Assembly: GCF_008634025.1 (NCBI RefSeq)
Contig: NZ_PDCM01000001.1
Location: forward strand, 1,788,001 to 1,852,000
Origin: Streptomyces albofaciens JCM 4342
GTDB taxonomy: Bacteria > Actinomycetota > Actinomycetes > Streptomycetales > Streptomycetaceae
DNA length: 64,000 nt
Reading direction: 5' to 3'
This document shows, piece after piece, positions 17,439 through 26,212 of the stretch. Each line of letters begins with the position of its first letter. Positions within the stretch are counted from its first letter, which is position 1. The position numbers and the translations under genes are program-made. Under the pieces are notes generated by a model that saw only the letters and a program-made list of their open reading frames with translations, was not told where the DNA came from and searched no databases.

Positions 17439-18815
17439 ATGACGCAGCAATCACTCTCCGCAACCAGTCCTGCCGGGTCTGCCACCGGGTCTGCCACCGC
17501 TCCCGACGTTGATTCCGGCCTCCGGCCGCCCGGCCCCGATTCCGGTCTCGACACCGATCAGCGGCTTGATTCCGCACTGTCTCCGGCCGCTGACCGTAAC
17601 GCCGGGCTCGACCCGGACTTCGGCTCGGGAATCGCTCCTGGGCCACTGCCGGACCGTCCGCTCCGCCGTCGAGCGGCGCGTATGACGGTACGGGGCAGGT
17701 CGGCCCGGCGCGCGGAGACCGCGGCGGTGGTACGCGCACGGGCCGAGGCGCTGTTCCGGGGGCCGCCGGAGCCGGATCGGCGGGCGGGGCCACCGGGTCG
17801 GCGGGCGGGGTCATTGAATCGCCAGGCGGGGCCACCGGATCGCCAGGCGGAGCCACCGGATCACCAGATGGGTCCATCGGATCGCCAGGCTGGTCCACCG
17901 GGCCGTCCCGCGCACCCTGAGGCTGCGGCGGGCGACGATCCGACAGCGGGCCCGCCGCCCCGGGAGCGCGCGCCAGACGCCCACCTGGCCCACCCCGATC
18001 GCCCCGGGTACACCGCCCGTCTACGCCTCGCCGTCCAGGAACGACTGCCGCTATGGGTGCAGTTGAGATGCGCGACCGATCCGAGAGCGTTGGCCGCCCT
18101 GGTCGTGGTGCTCCTGGTGGCGGTGGCCTTCGCGGTGCACCACTTCTGGGCGGACCGGCCCCAGCCTGTACGGGCTCCGGCCGCGCATGCCACGCCGGCG
18201 CCGACCCCGGTTCCGGCGCCGCAGTCACAGGCGGCGGCACCGACCCCGGCCGGTGTGCCACCGGCCGCCACGGGACGGCTGCTCGTGGTCGATGTCGTCG
18301 GAAAGGTGCACCGGCCCGGCATCCACCGGCTGCCTTCCGGGTCCCGGGTCGCCGACGCGCTGCGGGCGGCGGGTGGCGTGCTGGACGGCGCGAACATCCG
18401 CGGGCTGAACCGGGCGCGACTGCTGATCGACGGCGAGCAGATCGCCGTGGACGTGCCGGGAGCCGGGCCGGGGGCAGTGGGGCAGGGCACCGGCCTCGGC
18501 CCGACCTCGGGCGCGGGGGCCGGCTCGTCGGCGTCCGGAGCCGGTGCGACCGGCGGCGCGTCGTCCGGCAGCGCCGGGGCCTCCGTCGGTACGGGTGGTA
18601 CGGGTGGTACGGGTGCCGGAGCCGCCCCCATCAGCCTCAACTCCGCGACCGTGGAACAGCTCGACGCCCTTCCCGGAGTCGGTCCCGTCCTGGCGCGGCA
18701 CATCATCGAATACCGCACGGCACACGGCGGCTTCACCTCCGTGGAACAGCTCCGCGACGTGAACGGCATCGGTGACCGCCGCTTCGCCGACCTGCGTTCC
18801 CTGGTCCAGCCATGA
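17439..18815 (+). CDS. comEA: ComEA-type DNA-binding protein
   Basis: 458 residues from ATG 17439 (a TTG 16 codons earlier falls in the inverted repeat and is unlikely). The long N-terminus is low-complexity and partly tandem (PPDRQAEPPDHQ-like units, DNA 17790-17910). One membrane helix lies near 215-237 (ALVVVLLVAVAFAVHHFW). An SLBB domain follows (LLVVDVVGKVHRPGIHRLP, about 278-340), then a Gly/Ser linker, then two helix-hairpin-helix motifs (ISLNSATVEQLDALPGVGPV to NGIGDRRFADL, about 397-458) that bind double-stranded DNA. In competent bacteria ComEA receives DNA at the membrane and hands it to ComEC. The stop overlaps the comEC start. Confidence 0.93.
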   Translation: MTQQSLSATSPAGSATGSATAPDVDSGLRPPGPDSGLDTDQRLDSALSPAADRNAGLDPDFGSGIAPGPLPDRPLRRRAARMTVRGRSARRAETAAVVRARAEALFRGPPEPDRRAGPPGRRAGSLNRQAGPPDRQAEPPDHQMGPSDRQAGPPGRPAHPEAAAGDDPTAGPPPRERAPDAHLAHPDRPGYTARLRLAVQERLPLWVQLRCATDPRALAALVVVLLVAVAFAVHHFWADRPQPVRAPAAHATPAPTPVPAPQSQAAAPTPAGVPPAATGRLLVVDVVGKVHRPGIHRLPSGSRVADALRAAGGVLDGANIRGLNRARLLIDGEQIAVDVPGAGPGAVGQGTGLGPTSGAGAGSSASGAGATGGASSGSAGASVGTGGTGGTGAGAAPISLNSATVEQLDALPGVGPVLARHIIEYRTAHGGFTSVEQLRDVNGIGDRRFADLRSLVQP

Positions 18816-21499
18816 CGACCGACCGCGTTACGCCACCCCTGCCGCCTCCCGGCCCTGGCCCCGATTCCGACCCCGAGGCCGTCACCGACCACCAACACCA
18901 CGCCCACCGCCCCGACCGCACCCCCGTCCACGCCACCGCGGCCTCCCCGTACGGTGCCTCGGATCCTCGTCCGGAGGATGACGGTGTCGATCTTCGCCTG
19001 GTGGGGCCCGCGCTCGCGGCCTGGGGTGCGGCGGCGTTGGCGCTGGGGTGGTCCGGTGGCGTGGTCGCGGCGGCCTGTGTGGCGGCGGTGGTGGCGGCGG
19101 GGCTTGTGGTGTTCTGCGCGGTCCGGCGGCCGGACCGGCGGGCCGCCGGGGCGCTGGTCGCCCTGGCCGCGATTCTGCTGAGCGCGGTCGCCGGAGCCGC
19201 GTCCGCCGCACTGCACGCGGCGGACGTACGGCGCGGGCCGCTGCCCGAGCTGGCACGCCGGTACGCCCCGGTCACGGCCGAGGTGGAAGTGACCGGTGAC
19301 CCGCGGCTGACCCGGCCACGGGTGCGCGGTGCCCAACAGGCGCCTCCCTCGGTGGTGTTCACCGCCGACGCGCTCCGCGTCACCGCGGCGGACGGCGCGG
19401 TCACCACCACCCGCACGCCCGTCCTGGTCGTCGTGCAGCGCACGAAGCAGCTCTCCGCCTGGCAGCGCCTCCTGCCGTCGACTCGCCTCCGCGTCGCGGC
19501 CCGCGCCAGTACGCCCCTCCAGGCGTCCGACAGCGTTGCCGCCGTCCTACGGCTGACCGCTGGCCCCGGCCCCCATGTCGTGCGCGCGCCCGACGCCTTG
19601 CAGCGCTTCGCCGGTGACCTCCGGGCCGGCCTCCGCGCGGCCACCGACGGCCTGAGCCCCGATGCCCGCGCGCTCCTTCCGGGCCTGGTGGTCGGCGACA
19701 CCTCGCGTGTCCCGCCCGACCTCGACGATGCCTTCCGCGCCACCGACCTGACCCACCTGCTCGCCGTCTCCGGGAGCAACCTGACCATCCTGCTCGTCCT
19801 GCTCATCGGCCCGCCCCACCTCTCCGTACGGGCCGAACGCCGTGGCCTGGCACCTCTCCTGGGCCTCTCGCTGCGCACCACCGCCCTCGTCGGCGGCTCG
19901 ATCGCGCTCGCCTTCGTCATCGTCTGCCGCCCCGACCCCAGCGTCCTCCGGGCCGCCGCCTGCGGCCTGATCACGCTGCTCGCGATCGGCACCGGACGCC
20001 GCCGCTCGCTCGTCCCCGCGCTCGCCGCCGCGGTCCTGGTGCTCGTGCTCCACGATCCCTGGCTCGCCCGGAGCTACGGCTTCCTGCTCTCCGTCCTGGC
20101 CACCGGCGCGCTGCTCCTGCTCGCCCCTCGCTGGTCCGCCGCCCTGCAACGCCGCCGGGTGCCGCCGCGCCTCGCCGAGCTGATCGCCGCGGCAGCCGCG
20201 GCGCAGGCGGTCTGCGCGCCCGTCATCGTGGTGCTCGCCGCCCGCGTCGGCCTCGTCGCCGTGCCCTGCAACCTGCTGGCCGAACTGGCCGTCGCCCCGG
20301 CCACCGTGCTCGGTTTCGCGGCGCTGGCGATCGCCCCGATGGCCCTGCCCCTGGCCCAGGCGCTGGCCTGGTGTGCGGGCTGGCCGACCGAGTGGATCGC
20401 CGGCGTCGCCCGTACGGGAGCGGCGCTGCCCGGTGCCGAACTGGGCTGGCCGGGCGGCTGGGCCGGTGCGCTGCTGCTCGTGGCCGTCACGGCGGTGGGC
20501 GTGGTGGCGGGCCGTCGGCTGCTGCGCCGCCCCTGGCTGTGCGTCCTCGGCGTACTGGCCCTGCTCGTGGCGGTCCTGCGGCCGGTCCCGCTCACCCGCC
20601 TCCTCACCGGCTGGCCGCCGCCAGGATGGCGCGCGGTGGCCTGTGACGTGGGGCAGGGCGACGGCCTGGTGCTCGCCGCGGGGGAGGGGACGGCCCTGGT
20701 CGTGGACACCGGCCCGGAGCCGGCCGCCATCGACCGCTGCCTGACCGACCTGGGCGTACGCCGCATCGCGCTCCTCGTCCTCACGCATTTCCACGCCGAC
20801 CACGTCAGCGGGCTGCCCGGCGCCCTGCGCGGGCGCTCGGTCGGCGCCATCGAGACCACGACCCTGCCCGAACCGTCCGGCCAGGCCGCCTTCGTACGCC
20901 GTACGGCAGCGGCCGCCGGAGTGCCGCTGATCGCTGCCGTGCCCGGCGAGCGGCGCAGCGCCGGCCCGCTGAGCTGGCAGGTCCTGTGGCCGCCCGTCAC
21001 CGACCCCGGCGATCCGGCTTTCTCCCGCGCTTCCTCCCGTGCGGTCGAAGGCCCGAACGACGCCAGTGTCACGCTGCTGCTGCGCACCGCCGGCCTGACG
21101 TTCCTCCTGCTGGGCGACCTCGAACCGGTGGCCCAGCAAGCCCTGTTGGCCGCGCACCCCGAGCTGACCACCGTGGATGTACTGAAGGTGGCCCACCACG
21201 GCTCCGCCTACCAGGATCCGCAGCTGATACGCCGCCTGGCGCCGCGCGTCGCCCTGATCAGCTGCGGTGCGGGCAACCCGTACGGCCACCCGGCGCCGTT
21301 CACCGTCCAGGCGCTGCGCTCCCAGGGCGCCAGGGTGCTGCGTACGGACACCGACGGTGCCGTCGCGGTGCTGGGCGGCCGGGACCGGCTCACCACCACC
21401 GTCAGGGGTGGCAGACGGAGCCGGGGGCGGCCGACTGGTCGGCGCAGGGCACGTTCCGGTACTTGCGCAGGATGTTCTTCGCCGTGTCGGAGTCCATGA
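18812..21499 (+). CDS. comEC: ComEC/Rec2 DNA-uptake channel protein
   Basis: 895 residues, starting in a 4-bp overlap with comEA. Several hydrophobic helices in the first 130 residues precede the competence domain with HLLAVSGSNLTILLVLLIG (near 320) and further helices to about 600. The C-terminal half is a metallo-beta-lactamase-like domain with THFHADHVSGLPG (near 655) and KVAHHGSAYQ. ComEC is thought to form the channel that passes single-stranded DNA inward, with the MBL domain as nuclease. The last 35 or so residues after DRLTTTVRG are Arg-rich and unlike the family. They are read from DNA that also codes the end of the opposite gene (98-bp overlap). Confidence 0.93.
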   Translation: MTTDRVTPPLPPPGPGPDSDPEAVTDHQHHAHRPDRTPVHATAASPYGASDPRPEDDGVDLRLVGPALAAWGAAALALGWSGGVVAAACVAAVVAAGLVVFCAVRRPDRRAAGALVALAAILLSAVAGAASAALHAADVRRGPLPELARRYAPVTAEVEVTGDPRLTRPRVRGAQQAPPSVVFTADALRVTAADGAVTTTRTPVLVVVQRTKQLSAWQRLLPSTRLRVAARASTPLQASDSVAAVLRLTAGPGPHVVRAPDALQRFAGDLRAGLRAATDGLSPDARALLPGLVVGDTSRVPPDLDDAFRATDLTHLLAVSGSNLTILLVLLIGPPHLSVRAERRGLAPLLGLSLRTTALVGGSIALAFVIVCRPDPSVLRAAACGLITLLAIGTGRRRSLVPALAAAVLVLVLHDPWLARSYGFLLSVLATGALLLLAPRWSAALQRRRVPPRLAELIAAAAAAQAVCAPVIVVLAARVGLVAVPCNLLAELAVAPATVLGFAALAIAPMALPLAQALAWCAGWPTEWIAGVARTGAALPGAELGWPGGWAGALLLVAVTAVGVVAGRRLLRRPWLCVLGVLALLVAVLRPVPLTRLLTGWPPPGWRAVACDVGQGDGLVLAAGEGTALVVDTGPEPAAIDRCLTDLGVRRIALLVLTHFHADHVSGLPGALRGRSVGAIETTTLPEPSGQAAFVRRTAAAAGVPLIAAVPGERRSAGPLSWQVLWPPVTDPGDPAFSRASSRAVEGPNDASVTLLLRTAGLTFLLLGDLEPVAQQALLAAHPELTTVDVLKVAHHGSAYQDPQLIRRLAPRVALISCGAGNPYGHPAPFTVQALRSQGARVLRTDTDGAVAVLGGRDRLTTTVRGGRRSRGRPTGRRRARSGTCAGCSSPCRSP

Positions 21500-22930
21500 A
21501 CGCGCGGAACTTCGCGGCGAGCGAGCCGTCCTCGGGCTGCCCGTACGTGTAGAGGTACTCCACCGTCCAGAAGGGATAGTTGCGTTGTCCACTCCACTCG
21601 ATGTCGGGCTCGCGCCCGTTCAGCCGGATGCCGATGACCCGCGGGTGCTTGGCCGCCGCGTACACCTCCGCGTATCCGATCGCGCCCGGCACGCGGCCCA
21701 CCGTGTCCAGCAGGCTGCCGGTGCTGTTCACCTCGCAGCGCGTGACGCGCGCCGTCGCGTCCCGGTCCTTGCCGGTGCAGTCGTACGACGACACCGTGCC
21801 CGGCTCCGACCCGCGCAGCACGGTCGTCTCGAACGCCCGGCGGGTGCCCGAGGCGGCGTCCCGCCCGACGATGCTGACCGGCAGGTCGTTGCCGCCGAGC
21901 TGCTTCCAGTTGGTGTACCGGCCGTCGTAGATGCCGCGCAGCTGCTCGGTGGTGAGGTTGTCGACGCCGGTCCGCTCGTGCACCACCAGGCCGAGCAGGA
22001 CGACGCCGACGCGCCGGCCCTCCAGCTTCCGGTAGACGGACGGTGCGGCCACGTCCGACACGGCGAGGAAGGCCGGTCCGCCGTCCGGCGCGGATCTGCC
22101 CGCCTTGTCCAGCCGCCCCAGCCCGGACAGGCTGCCGCTCTCAGCCACGTCGATCTCCGCGCCCCGGCAGCGCGCCTCGTACCGATCGGCGATCTCCCGC
22201 ATCGGCGGCGCGAAGGCCGTGGAGCCGTCGACGGTCAGCCGCCCCGTCGCGCACTCCGCGTTCACCACCACCGTCTGCCCGTTGAGCAGCAGCCCGCTGA
22301 GCAGGCCGACGAGGATGATGCACACGCCTCCCAGGGCGAGGCTCAGTTTGCGCGGGCCCCAGCGCTGGGTGTTGCGGCGGATCCGCCCGCCGCTGATGAA
22401 CCCGCCGACGACGACCTCGCCCGGCCGGTTACCGTCGATGTCCCCGTCGCCGCTCCGGCTCCCCTCGTCCGCCGACAGCAGCACCAGCAGTTGAAGTGGT
22501 CGCGCTTGTTCAGCGGCACCTTGGGGACGACGAGACGGCCGCCGCTGTGCCGCAGGCCGCCGCCGTTGCGGGTCAGCATGCCCACCAGGTCCGGCGGATT
22601 GGCGTCCGGCACCTCCACCCCGATGACCGTGCGTCCGGTGAACTCGACCGTCAGCGGTTCCTGGTAGTCCTGCCGCACGATGTCCTTGCCGCCGTCGTTC
22701 TCGAACCGCAGCAGCGCCAGCGTGGCGTCGGTGATCTCCTGGTCCCGCCGGAGCAGCCGCAGCTGTACGAGGCTGTGCGCGTCCCGCGGGTTCATGCCGA
22801 TCGCGGTGTCCATCTGGACGCGGTAGCCGATGCGCTTGCGGCCCGGCAGGAACCGCTCCACGGCCCAGAGCGCGGCGGTGGCGACGAGCCCGGCCGCGGC
22901 GAGGAGCGTCTCGGTGTCCGGCAGGGTCAC
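21402..22930 (-). pseudogene. Frameshifted phosphate-ABC-type substrate-binding protein gene
   Basis: The N-terminal frame starts at GTG 22930 (GAGGT upstream) with a membrane helix (AAGLVATAALWAVERFLPGR) and runs to KRDHF near 22490. There it slips into nonsense, while the frame one base over continues LLVLLSADEGSRSGDG and carries the rest: a second helix, then a PstS-like domain (LTVDGSTAFAPPMREIADRY, IYDGRYTNWKQLGG, GSLSGLG) to TGA at 21402-21404. The DNA reads TTCAACTGCTGG where TTCAAGCTGCTGG would keep one frame, so a single G seems lost. If real, no full protein of about 500 residues is made; a sequencing slip is equally possible. Phosphate-type binding is inferred from PstS-like motifs. 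Confidence 0.75.
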
Positions 22931-23097
22931 GACTACCTCGCACAGCTGATCGGATGGCGGAATGCCTGCAATGTAAGGAGGCCATGGGGCGCCCGTGGCG
23001 GCTTCGGCAACCCGTCACCGGAGGTTCATCCACCGTCCGCGCGACCGGCGGGGGCAGCGGTCCCGGCGCATCCGGCCACCCCCGGAATCAGGACCTG

Positions 23098-23103
23098 TAG
23101 ACT
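23098..23103 (+). promoter_or_regulatory. -10 element of leaderless Rrf2-NAT operon
   Basis: TAGACT ends 8 nt before the ATG at 23112 with no ribosome site between, so the transcript probably begins at or next to the start codon. Confidence 0.5.
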
Positions 23104-23111
23104 CCAGATTC

Positions 23112-23597
23112 ATGAGGATGAGCGAGGGCGTCGAGTGGGCCCTGCACTGCTGTGTGACCCTGGCCTGGCTCGGCGACGAGCGGCCCGTGTCGACAGCCCG
23201 CCTGGCCTCCTCCTTCGAGCTGCCCCCGGCCTACCTGAACAAGCGCCTCCAGGCGCTCGTACGGGCCGGCATCCTGTCCTCGACCCCCGGCGCCCGCGGC
23301 GGCTTCCGGCTGGCCAGACCGCCCGAGCGGATCACTCTGATGGACGTCGTCGCCGCCATCGAGGGCACCGAAGACGTCTTCCGCTGTACGGAGATCCGCC
23401 GCCGGGGCTCCGGCGCCGAGGCGCCCGACCGGGACTTCCGCCGCCCCTGCGGCATCTCCACCGCGATGCGCAAGGCCGAGCTGGCCTGGCGCCGCGAGCT
23501 CGCGAAACAGACCCTCGCCGACATCCTGGCCGGCACCCCGGGATCGGCGGCGGAGCGCACCCGCCGCTGGTTCGCCACCGAGAGAACGGGCACCTGA
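23112..23597 (+). CDS. Rrf2 family transcriptional regulator
   Basis: 161 residues. The Rrf2 winged helix is clear: VEWALHCCVTLAWLGDERPV, SFELPPAYLNKRLQALVRAG and GARGGFRLARPPERITLMDV (about 5-80). The C-terminal half has Cys in FRCTEIRRRG and RRPCGIS, two of the three cysteines used by IscR/NsrR-type members to hold an Fe-S cluster; the third is not obvious, so cluster binding is uncertain. Its stop overlaps the start of the arylamine N-acetyltransferase gene, so the pair is co-translated and the regulator likely controls its own operon. Signal unknown. Confidence 0.88.
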   Translation: MRMSEGVEWALHCCVTLAWLGDERPVSTARLASSFELPPAYLNKRLQALVRAGILSSTPGARGGFRLARPPERITLMDVVAAIEGTEDVFRCTEIRRRGSGAEAPDRDFRRPCGISTAMRKAELAWRRELAKQTLADILAGTPGSAAERTRRWFATERTGT

Positions 23598-24583
23598 TGC
23601 ACGACCAGCAGCCGCACTCCCAGCCGGCCCCCCGAGCGCCGCAGGCGCCCTCGGCGCCCCACACGCCCCAGACGTCCTCGGCACCCCATGCGCCTCAAGC
23701 ATCTCCAGCACCCCATGCACCTCAGGCGACCTCGGCGCCGCGGCCCGACGGCGAAGCGCCGCCCGCCCGGCCCTCGGACGCCGAGCGGATGCGCACCGAA
23801 CCGCTCGACCCGGCGCGGACCGACGCCTACCTCCGGCGCATCGGCGCCACCCGGCCGGCGGCGCCCGACGCCGGGGCGCTGCGCGATCTGCACCTGCGGC
23901 ATCTGCGCGCGGTCCCCTTCGAGAACCTCTCCGTGCACCTCGACGAGGACATCGCCCTGGACCCCAAGGCGCTGGTGGACAAGATCGTCGAGGGCTCGCG
24001 CGGCGGTTTCTGCTACGAGCTCAACGGCGCCTTCGCCGCCCTGCTCCGCACCCTCGGCTACCGGGTCGAGCTCCTCGCCGCCCGGGTCTTCGGCCCGGAC
24101 GGTCCCGGCATCCCGTACGACCACCTCGCGCTGCGCGTCCACGATGGCGACGGGCACGACGGGCCGTGGCTCGCCGACATCGGCTTCGGCCGGAACAGCC
24201 ACCACCCGCTGCGCCTGGACAGCCGCGACGAACAGCCCGACCCGGCCGGGGTGTTCCGTATCGAGGAGACCGCCGACGGCGACCTCGACGTCCTGCGCGA
24301 CGGCCTGCCGCAGTACCGGCTCGAACAGCGGCCGCGCGCCCTGGCGGACTTCGCTGCGGGCAGCTGGTACCACCGCACCTCGCCGGAGTCGCACTTCACC
24401 CGGTCCCTGGTCTGCTCCCGGCTGACGGAGTCCGGCCGCGTCACGCTCTCCGGCCGTACGCTCGTGATCACGGCCGCCGACGGCAGCCGGGAGGAGCGCG
24501 AGCTGACCGACGCCGAGGTGCTCCCCGACTACCGGACCCACTTCGGCATCACGCTGGACCGGATACCGGTGCCGCGGGGCTGA
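23597..24583 (+). CDS. Arylamine N-acetyltransferase
   Basis: 328 residues from ATG 23597, sharing one base with the Rrf2 stop. The first 60 residues are low-complexity with repeated PHAPQ units and could be an added tail; the family core begins near MRTEPLDPARTDAYLRRIG (about residue 66), so a later start is possible. The Cys-His-Asp triad is present: RGGFCYELNG, YDHLALRV and LADIGFG. The enzyme moves acetyl from acetyl-CoA to arylamines, hydrazines or similar amines in the cytoplasm. Coupling to a regulator suggests inducible detoxification or a biosynthetic N-acylation step. Confidence 0.92.
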   Translation: MHDQQPHSQPAPRAPQAPSAPHTPQTSSAPHAPQASPAPHAPQATSAPRPDGEAPPARPSDAERMRTEPLDPARTDAYLRRIGATRPAAPDAGALRDLHLRHLRAVPFENLSVHLDEDIALDPKALVDKIVEGSRGGFCYELNGAFAALLRTLGYRVELLAARVFGPDGPGIPYDHLALRVHDGDGHDGPWLADIGFGRNSHHPLRLDSRDEQPDPAGVFRIEETADGDLDVLRDGLPQYRLEQRPRALADFAAGSWYHRTSPESHFTRSLVCSRLTESGRVTLSGRTLVITAADGSREERELTDAEVLPDYRTHFGITLDRIPVPRG

Positions 24584-24739
24584 CGGCGGTCAGGGGCGCG
24601 CCGGACCGCGCCGTACCGCGTACGTCCTGTACGGCTGCGGCCGGCCCTCGTACTGCCGGCCTGCCTGCCAGTCAGCCCTCCGTATCGCCGGCCTGCCAGC
24701 CGGTCCTCGGTACTGCCTGCCTGCCGGCCCCCGCCCTGC

Positions 24740-24985
24740 CTATTCGGCCTCCAGCCAGCCCTCGTACTCATCGGCCAGGGCGTCCAGCTTCGCCGGGTCG
24801 TGGCGGCCCGCCGGGTCCTCGACGACCACCAGCCACTGGGCGTCCTCGGCGTCGTCCTCGCCCGCCAGGGCGTCCCGTACGAGCTGGGGTTCCTCCGTGA
24901 CGCCGAAGCGCTCGGCCAGCGCCTCGGCGACCTCCTCGGCGGAGTCGCGGTCGGGCAGCACCAGAACATGTCGTACATCGCTCAC
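24740..24985 (-). CDS. Small acidic conserved-type protein
   Basis: 81 residues from GTG 24985 to TAG. Sequence MSDVRHVLVLPDRDSAEEVA and AQWLVVVEDP suggest an alpha/beta fold with alternating strand and acidic helix, no membrane segment. I do not know a function. It is read away from holA, whose start is 72 bp further on. The region 24584-24739 contains CCTGCCTGCC-like repeats only. Confidence 0.7.
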   Translation of the reverse strand: MSDVRHVLVLPDRDSAEEVAEALAERFGVTEEPQLVRDALAGEDDAEDAQWLVVVEDPAGRHDPAKLDALADEYEGWLEAE

Positions 24986-25057
24986 CCGGACATTGTCCGG
25001 CAGTGCGGGCCGAGGGCCGAACGGCACTGTCAGTGGAGCGTGGGATGCTGGAGCGCG

Positions 25058-26041
25058 ATGGCCAGGAAGACAGCAAACGACGACCCGCTCGCCCCGCTCA
25101 CGCTCGCCGTGGGCCAGGAGGACCTGCTCCTGGACCGCGCCGTGCAGCAGGTGGTGGCGGCGGCCCACGCCGCCGACGCGGACACCGATGTGCGCGACCT
25201 CGCGCCCGACCAGCTCCAGCCCGGCACGCTCGCCGAGCTGACCAGCCCCTCGCTGTTCGCCGAGCGCAAGGTCGTGGTGGTCCGCAACGCCCAGGACCTG
25301 TCCGCGGACTCGGTCAAGGACGTCAAGGCGTACCTCGGCGCCCCGGTCGAGGAGATCACGCTGGTGCTGCTGCACGCCGGCGGCGCCAAGGGCAAGGGCC
25401 TGCTGGACGCCGCCCGCAAGGCCGGCGCGCGGGAGGTCGCCTGCGCCAAGATGACCAAGCCCGCCGACCGCCTGGCATTCGTGCGCGCCGAGTTCCGTAC
25501 GGCCGGCCGCTCCGCCACCCCCGAGGCGTGCCAGGCGCTGGTGGACGCGATCGGCAGCGACCTGCGCGAGCTGGCCTCGGCCTGCTCGCAGCTGGTCGCC
25601 GACATCGAGGGCACGATCGACGACGCCATCGTCGGCCGCTATTACCGCGGCCGGGCCGAGGCGTCCAGCTTCACCGTCGCGGACCGCGCCGTGGAGGGCC
25701 GGGCCGCCGAGGCCCTGGAGGCGCTGCGCTGGGCCATGTCGACGGGCGTCGCCCCCGTCATGATCACCAGTGCGCTCGCCCAGGGCGTCCGCGCCATCGG
25801 CAAGCTGGCCTCCGCCCCGCGCGGCGCCCGCCCCGGCGATCTCGCCCGCGAGCTGGGCATGCCGCCCTGGAAGATCGACCGGGTGCGGCAGCAGATGCGC
25901 GGCTGGTCGGCGGACGGCGTCGCGACGGCGCTGCTCGCGGTGGCCGAGGCCGACGCGGGGGTCAAGGGCGGCGGCGACGATCCCGAGTACGCGCTCGAAA
26001 AGGCCGTCGTCACGATCGCCCGCGCGGCCCGCTCCCGCTGA
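25058..26041 (+). CDS. holA: DNA polymerase III subunit delta
   Basis: 327 residues. HolA is the clamp-loader wrench that opens the beta clamp. The AAA+-like N-terminal fold shows LTLAVGQEDLLLDRAVQQVV, then LTSPSLFAERKVVVVRNAQD, the usual HolA order, followed by LRELASACSQLVAD and the C-terminal collar domain (GVAPVMITSALAQGVRAI, LGMPPWKIDRVRQQM). The Walker A is degenerate as expected for delta. ATG 25058 is chosen; upstream GGGATGCTGGAG gives a modest ribosome site. In streptomycetes it commonly lies near comEA-comEC and rpsT-lepA, as here. Confidence 0.95.
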   Translation: MARKTANDDPLAPLTLAVGQEDLLLDRAVQQVVAAAHAADADTDVRDLAPDQLQPGTLAELTSPSLFAERKVVVVRNAQDLSADSVKDVKAYLGAPVEEITLVLLHAGGAKGKGLLDAARKAGAREVACAKMTKPADRLAFVRAEFRTAGRSATPEACQALVDAIGSDLRELASACSQLVADIEGTIDDAIVGRYYRGRAEASSFTVADRAVEGRAAEALEALRWAMSTGVAPVMITSALAQGVRAIGKLASAPRGARPGDLARELGMPPWKIDRVRQQMRGWSADGVATALLAVAEADAGVKGGGDDPEYALEKAVVTIARAARSR

Positions 26042-26084
26042 GGGGCGAAGCCCCCGGGCCCGCCCGCACGGGCGGCAGCACGTA

Positions 26085-26150
26085 TCGCCTTCCGAGCTTC
26101 CGGAACTTCCGAGCTTCCGAACTTCCGAAGTGCCGAAGATTTCTGAGCTT
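26085..26150. repeat. Short tandem repeats after holA
   Basis: CTTCCGAGCTTCCGGAACTT-type units repeat about four times between holA and the next gene, with internal dyads such as TTCCGGAA. No gene is seen in 26042-26212. Confidence 0.5.
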
Positions 26151-26212
26151 TCGGAGCCACCGGGCCCGGTCCCGCTGTCCCCGCCCGCCCTAACCCTGCC
26201 CCCGTCCCCGCC

